64,000 bases of DNA from Tissierellia bacterium (GTDB taxonomy: Bacteria; Bacillota; Clostridia; Tissierellales; Peptoniphilaceae): contig JAUNVC010000001.1 in assembly GCA_030537875.1 (NCBI GenBank), positions 1-64,000 of the forward strand, written 5' to 3'. The position numbers and the translations under genes were made by a program. Below the pieces are notes generated by a model. It saw only the letters and a program-made list of their open reading frames with translations. It was not told the origin of the DNA and did no database searches. Shown piece after piece: positions 18,166 to 28,600 of this stretch. Position 1 is the stretch's first letter, and each line of letters begins with the position of its first letter.

Positions 18166-18200
18166 AAAAAACCCCTTCTATCCATATGAGATTTGAGGGG
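18166..18200 (-). terminator. Terminator of the MATE gene
   Basis: On the minus strand CCCCT (18200-18196) pairs with AGGGG (18176-18172), followed by six T. It lies just after the stop of the leftward MATE gene. Confidence 0.65.
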
Positions 18201-18217
18201 CATAATAGATTGATTTT

Positions 18218-19576
18218 CTAGGCTGCCATGGAAGGTTCCTTTTGAAGTAATTTTCCATGGGCAATGAATTTATAGAATCCATAGGTGAGGACCAGGATGT
18301 CACAGATTGCTTGTACATACCAAATGGCTTCTTTTCCAAGGAAACGTGGCATCAGAAAAATCAGAGGTAAGAACAAGAATAGATTCCTTCCAATGATGAT
18401 GATGCCGGCTGTTTTGGCATCTCCAATAGATTGGAAATATACGCCCATCATGACCATAAATCCATACAGGAAAAAGGTGGAAAAAAACAGTCTGATGGGG
18501 AGTACGGCTTGTATCACCATGTTCGTGTCGGTGATAAACATTGATAGAATGGTTTTGGGAAAAAGCTGGATGGGGAGGAAGAATATCATGGTGAGAGCAA
18601 AGGCGGCCATCATAAAATGTCTTCTTCCCTTGAGAAGTCTTTTGTAGGCTTTGGCACCAAAATTGGTTCCCACGTAGGGTTGGAATCCCTGGCTCATACC
18701 CCAAAGAGGGATAAATGCAAACATTTGAATTCGTAAGAATACGGACATAAGAATGGTAAAGTGATTTCCTCCGTAGGTTTGCGCCACATTGAAAAAGAGG
18801 AGCTGCTGGATCATACCAAAAAGTTGCATAATCATGGCGGAGATACCCACTGCCAAGATGGGTTTGGTGAGCATGGTATTGATTCGTGGCGTGGTCATCT
18901 TTAAACTGGGGCTCAGATTTTTGAAATAATAGAGAGTAATCATTGCTTGACTTACCTGGGAGATGAGGGTGGCATAGGCAACAGATTGGACACCCCAGTG
19001 GGGGAAGGCCAGGATAAAGATGGGGTCTAAAATAATATTGATGAGTGCCCCGATTCCCATAATCACCATGGCTTGCATCATTCGACCTTCACTTCGGATG
19101 AGCATGTTGGCTCCTTGGGTGAAGTTTACAAAGAGAGAGCCCAGGAATATCAATCGGCAATAGGTGATGGCTTGCTCAAGGATATCTCCCTTGGCACCGG
19201 TGAGTCCAACGAGATGACGAGCACCAAAAAACCCAAGAATGGTGGTTAAAATGGATACGATGATTAAATATTTTGTAACCGTGGGAAGTACGCTTTGAAT
19301 GGTCTTTTCATCTTTGGCACCGATGGCCCGGCTTAATACCGACGCGCCTCCAATACCAAAAAGGGTTGCCATGGAATTATTGATAAGAGTGATGGGATAT
19401 GCAACAGAAATGGCTGCCATGGCTTCCTTGCTAATCATTTGCCCTGCATATATGCTATCCATAAAAGAATAGAGTGCAATGACGACCATGCCGATGATTC
19501 CTGGAACGCATAGTGTCATAATAAGATATTTTGTGTTTTTGGTTAATAAAAGTTGACGTTGTTCTTGTTGATTCAT
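18218..19576 (-). CDS. MATE-family efflux transporter
   Basis: A 452-residue multidrug/toxin extrusion-type antiporter with 12 predicted membrane helices in two homologous halves. Typical segments are YSFMDSIYAGQMI near residue 40 and the GVYFQSIGDAKTAGIIIIGRN stretch near the C-terminal half. The ATG at 19576 is used because AAAGGAGG lies directly upstream; an upstream codon in frame would add six residues with no site. It is divergent from the TetR gene at 19740, with a 16-base palindrome between them, so that regulator may control it. Substrate unknown. Confidence 0.9.
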   Translation of the reverse strand: MNQQEQRQLLLTKNTKYLIMTLCVPGIIGMVVIALYSFMDSIYAGQMISKEAMAAISVAYPITLINNSMATLFGIGGASVLSRAIGAKDEKTIQSVLPTVTKYLIIVSILTTILGFFGARHLVGLTGAKGDILEQAITYCRLIFLGSLFVNFTQGANMLIRSEGRMMQAMVIMGIGALINIILDPIFILAFPHWGVQSVAYATLISQVSQAMITLYYFKNLSPSLKMTTPRINTMLTKPILAVGISAMIMQLFGMIQQLLFFNVAQTYGGNHFTILMSVFLRIQMFAFIPLWGMSQGFQPYVGTNFGAKAYKRLLKGRRHFMMAAFALTMIFFLPIQLFPKTILSMFITDTNMVIQAVLPIRLFFSTFFLYGFMVMMGVYFQSIGDAKTAGIIIIGRNLFLFLPLIFLMPRFLGKEAIWYVQAICDILVLTYGFYKFIAHGKLLQKEPSMAA

Positions 19577-19608
19577 ATTTCCTCCTTTGCGCATAACTGC
19601 ACGATTTC

Positions 19609-19638
19609 ATTGTAGTATATTTGGGGCTAGAGAGTCAA
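19609..19638 (-). promoter_or_regulatory. Promoter of the MATE gene
   Basis: On the minus strand TTGACT (19638-19633), an 18-base spacer and TACAAT (19614-19609), about 33 bases before the ATG. Confidence 0.65.
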
Positions 19639-19660
19639 TTATTTTATAAGGATAGAAAAA

Positions 19661-19676
19661 AATAATTGCAATTATT
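19661..19676. promoter_or_regulatory. Perfect 16-base palindrome, candidate TetR operator
   Basis: AATAATTGCAATTATT is its own reverse complement. It lies 23 bases upstream of the MATE -35 and 36 bases upstream of the -10 (TATAAT, 19712-19717) of the divergent TetR-ABC operon. This is the usual place and form for a TetR-family operator. Binding is inference. Confidence 0.5.
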
Positions 19677-19739
19677 ATAATTTTAGACTACCTAATGTAA
19701 CGGGATTATTGTATAATGGTAATAAGGGGGGAAGTGAAA

Positions 19740-20351
19740 ATGAATACAAAAGAAAGAATCATTGAAGCGGCAAGAGAAGAGTTTACCACTAGAGGTTTTG
19801 AGAATATTTCCATGCGTGAGTTGGCAAGGAAGGCTCGATGCACCACGGGGGCAATCTATGGCATTTTTGATGGAAAAGAGGATTTGTTTCGTGCTTGTGT
19901 AGAAGAGGATATTGAGTATATCAAATTTCGCATGGATGAAGCAGATAAAAATTTCCATTTGCCAGAGAACCCAGAGGAGCAGGAACCCTATATGCGTAAC
20001 CACATCTCTACCATTATTACGCTTCTTTCCGAATTGTTTACCACCTACGAGAAATCATTGGCCATGGTTTTGCGTCGGGGAGAGGGAAAGGTATATGACG
20101 ACCTGATGACCTTTCTTTGGCGTATGAAATACGAGGCGAACTTGGCATTTTATTCTAAGACAACGGGGGGTACAGAATTGAATGACCAAGTGAAATTGGT
20201 GATTTCCATCATGTCTCGATCCACCATCAATGCAATTCTTGCTATGATGAAAAAGAATTGGACGGTGGACGAAAAAAAAGAGTACTTGTCAAAGATCATC
20301 GGTTTCCAAAGAGCCGGTTGGATTTATTTGACAGAGAAGGAGAACGAATGA
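19740..20351 (+). CDS. TetR/AcrR-family regulator of the adjacent transporters
   Basis: A 203-residue TetR-type protein. The N-terminal DNA-binding domain (residues about 1-55: KERIIEAAREEFTTRGFENISMRELARKARCTTGAIYGIF) carries the helix-turn-helix; the C-terminal ligand domain is diverse as usual. The ATG at 19740 follows AAGGGGGGAAG and aligns with the family start. It overlaps the first ABC exporter gene by an ATGA, so it is cotranscribed with the pump and probably represses this operon and perhaps the divergent MATE gene. Confidence 0.9.
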   Translation: MNTKERIIEAAREEFTTRGFENISMRELARKARCTTGAIYGIFDGKEDLFRACVEEDIEYIKFRMDEADKNFHLPENPEEQEPYMRNHISTIITLLSELFTTYEKSLAMVLRRGEGKVYDDLMTFLWRMKYEANLAFYSKTTGGTELNDQVKLVISIMSRSTINAILAMMKKNWTVDEKKEYLSKIIGFQRAGWIYLTEKENE

Positions 20352-22147
20352 AAAATACTTTTCTATTTGAATACGTAAGACGACATAAGGGACCCTACAT
20401 TGTTTCGGTATGCTTTTCTATTTTGAGCGCTGTGGCAACTGTGGCCCCTTATTTTCTTATATATGAAGTTTTAAAACGAATTATCGCTGGAAGGCGTGAG
20501 ATGGGAGATTATGTTGGATTGGTTCTTGGAATTTTGGTCATATACACCTTGGCCAATGTATTCCATAAGCTATCCACGGGTATTTCTCATAAGGCCACCT
20601 ACTCCGTCTTGGGAGAAATGCGATTGGATATAGCAGAAAAATTAACCAAATTACCTCTGGGTACGGTAGAAGCCTATGGTTCGGGTAATTTAAAAGAACG
20701 TCTGATGGATAAAGTGGATGCCATGGAGCCCCCTCTCGCCCACGTCGTCCCAGAAGTAGCTGGCAATCTTTTTGTTTGCCTATTGACATTGATCTATTTA
20801 TTTGTGCTCAATTGGAAATTAGCCCTTTGCGGGCTGGCCATTATCCCCCTAGCACTGATTGTATACGGTGCCAATATGCTTAACGCCAAGGAAAAATTCA
20901 GCAACTATATTGAGAAAAATAAAATTTTAAATAATGTGATTGTAGAATATATCGAAGGGATGCAAGTGATAAAAACCTTTCATAGAAGCGATTCTGCCTA
21001 TGAAAAGTTGGAAACATCGGTTCGTGATGCGGCAAACTCGGCCATTCATTGGATGCGTGACAACTTGGTAGGTTTTTCCATTGCCTTTGTACTGATACCT
21101 TCCACCCTTGTGACAGTGGTTCCAGTAGGTGGATGGATGGTGCTTCATGAAAGTCTTTCCCTATCTCGATATATTTTTATTTTGTTATTAAATTTTGCCG
21201 TGATGCAGCCCCTGATCATTACGGTTTCTCATTTGGACACCATCATGCAGACGATGGTCAATAGTAGCTTATTGGCCATGGTTATGGAGCAAAAGGAACT
21301 TAAACGGCCCGAGAGATTGGAAAAAGAGTTGAAGGATGTGGAAGTGGTCTTTGAGCATGTGAATTTTTCCTATGAAGAGTTGGCGGATAAGGGAGAATTG
21401 GAAATTCAAGCCCAGCTTCAACTGGGTGGAGAGCAGGAGAAGAAGGAAAAAATCCCCGTGCTCCAAGATTTCAACTTGGTCATCAATTCTGGTTCAGTCA
21501 CTGCCCTCGTAGGGCCTTCTGGCAGTGGAAAGAGTACGGTGACAAAGCTCATTGCCTCTTTCTATGATGCTGATGGAGGGCAAATTCGAATTGGTGGCGT
21601 GCCTTTGAATCAAATCCCCCTTGAAAAAATCAACTCCCTCATTTCCTATGTATCCCAGAGAGATTATTTGTTTAATATGTCTATTATGGATAACCTCCGG
21701 CTGGGAGATCCATCCAAGACCAATGATGAAATTGTGGAGGCCTGCAAGAAATGTGGTGTCCATGATTTTATCATTCATTTGGAAAATGGCTATGATACGG
21801 TGGTGGGAGCTGGAGGAGGTCACCTCTCTGGTGGAGAGAAACAACGAATCACCATTGCAAGAGCCATGATTAAGGATGCTCCCATTGTCATTTTTGATGA
21901 AGCTACGGCCTATACAGATCCAGAAAATGAGTATAAAATTCAAAGAGCATTGTCCGCACTAATCCAAGATAAGACGGTCATCATTGTGGCCCACCGACTG
22001 TCGACCATTGTGGGTGCAGATCGGATTTGTTACTTGGAAGGGGGCAAGATTCTTGCTCAGGGTACCCATGAAGAGTTGCTACGAGATTGTGCGCCCTATG
22101 CCAAGATGTATGCATTGCATATGTCCATGAAGGAGGAGAACCAATGA
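20348..22147 (+). CDS. ABC exporter half-transporter, subunit 1
   Basis: A 599-residue protein with an N-terminal six-helix exporter domain (about residues 15-310) and a C-terminal ATPase: Walker A GPSGSGKST, signature LSGGEKQR, Walker B IVIFDEATAY and H-loop VAHRLST. A spacer of about 25 residues (LADKGELEIQAQLQLGGEQ) just before the ATPase core is unusual. The ATG at 20348 overlaps the TetR stop. With the next gene it should form a heterodimer. Close relatives include drug and siderophore-related exporters; the substrate is unknown. Confidence 0.9.
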   Translation: MKNTFLFEYVRRHKGPYIVSVCFSILSAVATVAPYFLIYEVLKRIIAGRREMGDYVGLVLGILVIYTLANVFHKLSTGISHKATYSVLGEMRLDIAEKLTKLPLGTVEAYGSGNLKERLMDKVDAMEPPLAHVVPEVAGNLFVCLLTLIYLFVLNWKLALCGLAIIPLALIVYGANMLNAKEKFSNYIEKNKILNNVIVEYIEGMQVIKTFHRSDSAYEKLETSVRDAANSAIHWMRDNLVGFSIAFVLIPSTLVTVVPVGGWMVLHESLSLSRYIFILLLNFAVMQPLIITVSHLDTIMQTMVNSSLLAMVMEQKELKRPERLEKELKDVEVVFEHVNFSYEELADKGELEIQAQLQLGGEQEKKEKIPVLQDFNLVINSGSVTALVGPSGSGKSTVTKLIASFYDADGGQIRIGGVPLNQIPLEKINSLISYVSQRDYLFNMSIMDNLRLGDPSKTNDEIVEACKKCGVHDFIIHLENGYDTVVGAGGGHLSGGEKQRITIARAMIKDAPIVIFDEATAYTDPENEYKIQRALSALIQDKTVIIVAHRLSTIVGADRICYLEGGKILAQGTHEELLRDCAPYAKMYALHMSMKEENQ

Positions 22148-23880
22148 TTCAAATTTTTAAAAAACTCTATGCCTTCGTTGGAAACTATAGAAGCAAATTG
22201 ACCATCTCCCTATTGTATACAACCCTTGAAGCCTTTGCAGAATCGGTCAAATTGATGGCCATCTACTTTGTGCTTAAGCACGTATTTGAAGGCACTTTGA
22301 CCACCGCTGTACTATGGAAGGTGAGCGGACTCTTGGTCGGTGGCATCCTGTTTGCCATTATTTTCCGGGGAAAATCCACCATGCTTCAGACGGAAGTGGG
22401 ATATAATACAGCGGCAGAAAAAAGAATGGAAATCGGAGACCATTTAAAATACGTGCCCCTAGGATTTATGAATGAAACATCCTTGGGAAGAATTACAGCC
22501 GTTGCAACCAACACCTGTGGGCTTTTTCAAGACGTGGCTACCATGGTCATCATGATGGTGGGATCGGGAATTATCTATGCCATCGTCATAACCATTATGC
22601 TCTTTTTCTTCAATGTTTGGTTGGGCCTCATTTCCCTTGGGGCGGTGATATTTTTCTTCCTTTTCAATGCCTATCTTCAAACATCCTCCAAGACAATTTC
22701 TCGAAGAAAAGTGGAAGCCGATGGTCGGTTGACGGAGAAAATTCTAGAATTTGTACAGGGAATGGTAGTGGTCAAATCCTTCCATATGGTGGGACATAAG
22801 ACCAGCGAATTGAAGAGTGCCATCATAGAAAATAGAGATGCCAATATCGGATTGGAACTCAAGTTGGTACCCAAACTCTTTTTCCAAGGATTGGGCGTCA
22901 AATTGTTCTCCGCTGGCATGCTTTTGGCAACGATTGCCGTTTATATCCATGGACAGATTGAACTCTATGAATGTATCACGATGATTTTTGCTTCTTTCAT
23001 GATATTTCTCCGTTTGGAATCGGCGGGTGCCTTTGCATCATTGTTGAAACTCCTTACTTTTTCCATGGATAAGATCAACCAAATCAACGAGGTTCCAGTG
23101 ATGGATGAAAAGGGGAAGAACTTGCAACCAACTTCATTGGATATTGGATTTGACAATGTGAGCTTCTCCTATGAGACCAGAGAAGTACTCCATCAGATTT
23201 CAGCTCAAATTCCCGAAGGAAGCACCGTTGCCATTGTGGGCCCATCGGGAAGTGGAAAGACAACCTTTGCCCATCTCATTCCTAGATTTTGGGATGTGGA
23301 TAAGGGGAGTGTGACCTTGGGAGGGGTCGATGTACGGAAGTACACCTTGGATTCTCTATGGAATCAATTCACGGCAGTGTTCCAAGATGTTTATCTCTTT
23401 AACGACACCATCCGCAATAACATTGCCTTTGGAAAACCGGAAGCCACTTTGGAGGAAGTGAGAGAGGTGGCAGAAAAGGCAGGATGTTTGCCCTTTATAG
23501 AAAAGCTACCCGATGGATTCGACACGGTGGTGGGAGAACGGGGTGGCAGACTTTCCGGTGGTGAAGCCCAGCGGATCTCTATCGCCAGGGCCATGCTCAA
23601 GGATGCACCCATTGTCTTGTTGGACGAGGCGACGGCCAATGTGGATCCGGAGAATGAAGCTCTCTTGCAGAGGGCCATTGAGGAGTTGACCAAGAATAAA
23701 ACGGTCATCATGATTGCCCACCGGCTGAAAACTGTCCAGTCGGCCGACAAAATTTTTGTCATTGATGAAGGAAAGATTGTGGCCTCTGGAACCCATGAAG
23801 AACTCATGGAAAGTGAGGGTATGTATAGAGATTTCGTCAATATGAGAGAAAAGGCCATGGAGTGGAAAGTGGCCAAATAA
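22144..23880 (+). CDS. ABC exporter half-transporter, subunit 2
   Basis: A 578-residue partner of the preceding gene with the same layout: six-helix membrane domain, Walker A GPSGSGKTT, signature LSGGEAQR, Walker B IVLLDEATANVD and H-loop IAHRLKT. Both nucleotide sites look catalytically complete, unlike some asymmetric heterodimers. The ATG at 22144 overlaps the stop of subunit 1 (ATGA) and has an AAGGAGG site; earlier in-frame codons lie inside the previous gene. Confidence 0.9.
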   Translation: MIQIFKKLYAFVGNYRSKLTISLLYTTLEAFAESVKLMAIYFVLKHVFEGTLTTAVLWKVSGLLVGGILFAIIFRGKSTMLQTEVGYNTAAEKRMEIGDHLKYVPLGFMNETSLGRITAVATNTCGLFQDVATMVIMMVGSGIIYAIVITIMLFFFNVWLGLISLGAVIFFFLFNAYLQTSSKTISRRKVEADGRLTEKILEFVQGMVVVKSFHMVGHKTSELKSAIIENRDANIGLELKLVPKLFFQGLGVKLFSAGMLLATIAVYIHGQIELYECITMIFASFMIFLRLESAGAFASLLKLLTFSMDKINQINEVPVMDEKGKNLQPTSLDIGFDNVSFSYETREVLHQISAQIPEGSTVAIVGPSGSGKTTFAHLIPRFWDVDKGSVTLGGVDVRKYTLDSLWNQFTAVFQDVYLFNDTIRNNIAFGKPEATLEEVREVAEKAGCLPFIEKLPDGFDTVVGERGGRLSGGEAQRISIARAMLKDAPIVLLDEATANVDPENEALLQRAIEELTKNKTVIMIAHRLKTVQSADKIFVIDEGKIVASGTHEELMESEGMYRDFVNMREKAMEWKVAK

Positions 23881-23893
23881 GTAGAATAGGAAT

Positions 23894-23951
23894 GAGGTAC
23901 CAAGACCGAGGTTGGAAATGTTTCAAATCTGGGAGGAGGTGCCTCTTTTTT
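23894..23951 (+). terminator. Terminator of the TetR-ABC operon
   Basis: GAGGTACC (23894-23901) pairs with GGTGCCTC (23938-23945) with one G-T pair across a long loop, followed by six T. Confidence 0.6.
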
Positions 23952-24171
23952 ATTTATGAGAGAATCACAAAAGAACTGGGGATTGGATAACAAAAGTATT
24001 GTTCTTGGAATGGAAGGAAAGCAATATTCATCAAAAAAATATCTATACTTCAGATAGAAAGATGAAATATATATATTTTTTTCATGGTACAAAAATAGGA
24101 TTAAATGACTTTTGCTGGGGTATAAATAACCGAAGTTGTTTTCAACTTACTATATTTGAAAGGAGTGTTTT

Positions 24172-25464
24172 ATGAAGAAAAATTTAGTTGCACAAATCTT
24201 CGTAGCATTCGTACTTGGCCTTATTGTCGGCATCGCCTTCTGGTTGGCCAAACTTCCCATTGACAACTTTGTCACTTGGGTATCCCCCTTTGGTCATGTG
24301 CTGGTTGCCATGCTAAAGATGATCGTTATTCCAGTCATATTTTTATCTTTAATCACAGGTGCCGCCTCGGTACCTACAAAAGAGTTCGGTAAAATCGGAC
24401 TCAAGGTCATCATTTGGTACCTGCTCACATCCCTTTTTGCCGCCATGTTGGGATCCGTTTTAGCTGGATTCTTTAATCCCGGTGGTGGATCTTCTCACGA
24501 TGCCTGGGCAAGTCTCATGCGTATGGAAGATGCCACGGAAATTGTTCCTGTTGCATCCAACTCCATCACCGATATTTTCCTAAGCATGTTTGAAAATCCC
24601 TTCTCCGCACTTGCCAATGGAAATTTCCTAGCCATTATCGTCTATGCCATCACCTTTGGATTGGCTCTAAAAATCGTATTCGATAAGGGTAATATGGCGA
24701 TGCGAGATAATGTTCAAAGATTATTGGGGATTTTAGAGGCGGCCAAGGAAGCCATTTTTAAAATGGTCGATTGGATTTTGGCCTATTCACCCATTGGTGT
24801 GTTCGCATTGACGGCGGTCAACTTTGCCCAATATGGGGATAGTTTATTCGGACCCTATGTCAAATTGACCTTGGGTGTTATCTTGGGAATCATCGGTATG
24901 ATCGTGGTCATCTATCCAGTGATGATGGCAGTCACGTTGCGGGAGAATCCCTACAAGACTCTTTTCAAGATGAAAGAACCCATGCTTACAGCTTTTGTAA
25001 CTCGTTCCTCTGCAGCGGCGTTGCCTGTGTCCTTGAGAGTATCAGAAGAAGAACTTTTCATCAGCGAAAAGGTATCCTCGTTCTCTCTTCCCTTGGGATC
25101 GACCATCAATATGGACGGAGTATGTATTCACCTTCCCATGTTTGCCGTATTGGCAGCCAACATGTTTGGTGTGGATTTGACCTTTACGGATTTAACTCTC
25201 TTGGTCGTGACGACTGTTTTGGCATCCGTCGGAGCAGGAGGAGTTCCGGGAGGATCTCTTATGCTTCTCTTTATCATTTTACAAAACATGGGGCTTCAAC
25301 AGGGACAAATTGCCGTTATCGTAGGCTTGGCTTTGGGCATCAATCCCATTTTAGATATGTTTGAAACCATGAACAATGTCACCGGTGATATTGTATGTAC
25401 CTACTCTGTGGCAAAGATGCACAATCTTGTGGGTCCAGAACATATAACACCAGCCATAGATTAA
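24172..25464 (+). CDS. Dicarboxylate/amino acid:cation symporter (DAACS family)
   Basis: A 430-residue symporter of the GltP/SstT kind. The re-entrant loop FVTRSSAAALPVS, the STINMDG segment, the second hairpin SVGAGGVPGGS and the NNVTGD motif of helix 8 are all visible, so it should be a sodium- or proton-coupled carrier. Glutamate, aspartate, serine/threonine or C4-dicarboxylates are all possible. AAAGGAG precedes the ATG. It is a single-gene transcript with its own terminator. Confidence 0.92.
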   Translation: MKKNLVAQIFVAFVLGLIVGIAFWLAKLPIDNFVTWVSPFGHVLVAMLKMIVIPVIFLSLITGAASVPTKEFGKIGLKVIIWYLLTSLFAAMLGSVLAGFFNPGGGSSHDAWASLMRMEDATEIVPVASNSITDIFLSMFENPFSALANGNFLAIIVYAITFGLALKIVFDKGNMAMRDNVQRLLGILEAAKEAIFKMVDWILAYSPIGVFALTAVNFAQYGDSLFGPYVKLTLGVILGIIGMIVVIYPVMMAVTLRENPYKTLFKMKEPMLTAFVTRSSAAALPVSLRVSEEELFISEKVSSFSLPLGSTINMDGVCIHLPMFAVLAANMFGVDLTFTDLTLLVVTTVLASVGAGGVPGGSLMLLFIILQNMGLQQGQIAVIVGLALGINPILDMFETMNNVTGDIVCTYSVAKMHNLVGPEHITPAID

Positions 25465-25470
25465 ACTAAA

Positions 25471-25498
25471 AAATATCTCCGAAAGGAGGTATTTTTTT
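25471..25498 (+). terminator. Terminator of the symporter gene
   Basis: AAATATCTCC, a GAAA loop and GGAGGTATTTTTTT. The GAAA tetraloop makes it very stable. Confidence 0.9.
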
Positions 25499-25621
25499 GT
25501 TAGAAAAAAAAGGAAAAAAATACGATAAAAAAATATAACAGAATTCTAAAAAAAGAGGAAACTATTGATAAATAGAGGTTTGTGCGATTTAGAAAGGGAA
25601 AGCGATTATCAGGTAAATGAT

Positions 25622-25650
25622 TTGGAATTTATTTTGATTTATGGTATAAT
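25622..25650 (+). promoter_or_regulatory. Promoter of the giant selenoprotein gene
   Basis: TTGGAA (25622-25627), 17 bases and TATAAT (25645-25650) preceded by TGG, giving an extended -10. The start codon follows about 38 bases later. Confidence 0.7.
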
Positions 25651-25687
25651 AAATGAGAGAGAAATTTTAGTCAAAAGGAGGATAAGT

Positions 25688-28600
25688 ATGAAGAGAATAT
25701 GTTCCATACTGTTGGCGATAGCCATGGTAGTCATGTTGATCTTGCCATCAACAGCCTTGGCCGCCGACGTAGGCTCACGGGATCGTCTTGGATACACCAT
25801 ACGACCGACGATGAGCACAGACAAAGAACAGTATACCTTAGAAGATACGGCATATGTCACATTGACCCTGAAAGATTTCTGGGGAAGATATATTTCAGGT
25901 CAGTCTGTACAGATGACGTTAAAAACCCCGAGCGGTACATCCTATGATGTGTATAAAACTACAGATTATTATGGAAAAGCCGTTATGCAAGTCAATTTGG
26001 ATCAAATTGGTGAAGGCGGAGACTATACAGCCATCGCATACATCAATGGACAAGAGATTGAAAGACTCACGTTTAAAGTAATAGGGGGAGATGTATTCGA
26101 AGAGAAACAACTCGTTCCTACCATACAGCTTGACAGCGATGAAATTGAAACGGGTAGCCCATTGAATTTCAGTGTGTATGTTACCAACGGCTACAAGCAA
26201 GCGTTACAATTCGCAAAAGTTCGTGCAACCGTAACATCTCCTTCGGGAAAAGCTTTTACAGCAAACGGAGAAACAGATTCAAGAGGAATGGCCTACATCA
26301 AATTTGCTGGTAATGTTACCAGTGAACCGGGTGTATATACCATTGATGTATTGGCCACGGGATATACTTTTAAAGACGGAAGAACTTCTGCCACATTTAG
26401 TACGCAGGGAAAACCGACTGCAAAAGAAGCAACACTCGATATTGTTAGCAAAAACACATATACCAGAGGCGAGAGCATTGTCATTGAGTTTGAAGCAAAG
26501 ACCGATGGAAAAGCTCTTGTAAATGCGGCAATCGACATTGAGTTAGAAGATGCCAACGGAAAAACCTATCCATCAAATCTTAGGACCGATAGTTTCGGAA
26601 AAGGTACTCTAACCATTGGAACCAATAGTAATTCCCCTCTAGGAAAATACTATGTTCGTGCATCTATGGAAGTCTATGGTTATCAACCAGTCTACAGGAC
26701 AGTCCAATTTGAACTGGTCGATGAGAACACAGAAGGTGTCGTCCTATCTGTGGAGGCAGACAAGTCTGTCTATGATACAAGTGAATATCTGAAAATCAAA
26801 GCAACTCTTACCGATTCTAATGGAAAGGCCATTGGAAAGAAAAGTGTTGAGTACACCATCACTGGACCAAATAATTTCACGAAGAAATACAAATTGCTGG
26901 GAGACAATCACGGAATTTGTGAATTGAACCTACGTCCTTCGGGATGGCCAATCGGAGAATACCGTGTTATTGCGACCATCGATGATGAAGTACTTGGATT
27001 TGCTTCAGCAGAAACATCCTTCACATTGAAAGACAAGGATGCTCCAGAACCAAAAGCTCTGAAAGCTACAGTGGTAGGAGCTGATTCATTCACAGAATCT
27101 TCCAAACCATATTGCCACGTGGATGTCCGTGACGAAAACGAGGCATTGATAAAAGATGCCGATGTAACCGTTGAATTGACCAAGCCTGGCATGGATCCAG
27201 TTGTAACTAACATAAAAACCAACTATCAAGCAAGAGCTACTTGGAGAAGTGAAACCACATTAACCAAGGGCGAATATACGTTGAAATTTACCATTCAAAA
27301 AGATGGCTATAAATCTGTGGAGGTTTCTCATTCCTTTACGGTGAAGGAATCCACAACTCCTGATGGAGAATCGTTTAACACGCGAGTGGAGACCGATGAA
27401 GGTCAAGAAATTATCGAAAGAGAAAGAGATAACCCCGAGTTTGTTCTGTTTGACGTACGTACCAAGGCAGAATACATGGAATCCCATATTGAGGGTGCGG
27501 TACAACACGATTTCTATGCAGATGATTTTGATGATTATATCAGCGCATTAGATAAAGGAAAGATTTACTTTATCTATTGTAGAACACAAAACCGTTCAGA
27601 AAAAGTCGCAAACAGAATGGAAGAACTTGGATTCACAAGAATTTATTGGATGTATGGTGGAATGACGAAATGGCTCCGTGAAGGACGTCCTTCCGTATTC
27701 CCAGAATACGAAAAAACTCTTGACGTGAAAATTCAAGGACCAAAGAGACACTATAAAGCTGGCGAAACCATGGAACTCAATGTGTTTGTCCAAGACTTGG
27801 ATGATAACTTCATCCGTAAAGGTAATGTGGCACTCACTCTGAAAGGTCCCGATGGAAGAGTCATTGCAGAAGATGAATTGGTCATGGGTAACGACGGAAC
27901 CAAAGTTTGGACATACAACTTACCATCTAACCTTAAAAAAGGTACCTATAAAGTTTATGGAAAAGGTAGCCACGGCGAGTTTAAAACTGGCTATGGAGTA
28001 TTTATCTTTACCATTGGAAGCAACGAAGCAGAAAGTCGTATGACCTTTGCCCAGAGAAAAGCCAAAGGCCAATACGCTCACTTGAAAGAAGATGATTTTG
28101 AATATCAATCGCTGAAAAAATATTATGGCGTCAATATTCTTAAATACTTGGTCAAAGACAATAAGCTAAAGGATCACATTCTCACCGACCTAGTGGATCC
28201 CAACAAGAAAACCCTTCTTGTATTTGGATATCCAGGATGCGGTCCCTGTGTAGACATGTGGATTGAGATGGCAAAATTGAAGCATGAAGAGTATAACTTC
28301 ATTGAAGTTGTAACTTCTGTTGAAGAAGATGTACAAAGTACCATCGACTTTACCGATGGTGTCTTGAGAGACAATGACATTTGGTCGCTTCGTGACCACA
28401 TCTACTATGATGCTGTGGATACGATTTGGGGAAGTCGCTTAGATCTTCTCACCACACCCAATGCTTGTTTCTTAGACGAACAAGGTCGTTTCGTCAACAT
28501 TTCTGGTCCATTGGATGCCCAAGGACTAAAAGATATGATGAAGAAAACCTTCAACTTAGATATCAATATTGACGGATCCGATCCTGAGCCAGATCCAGAA

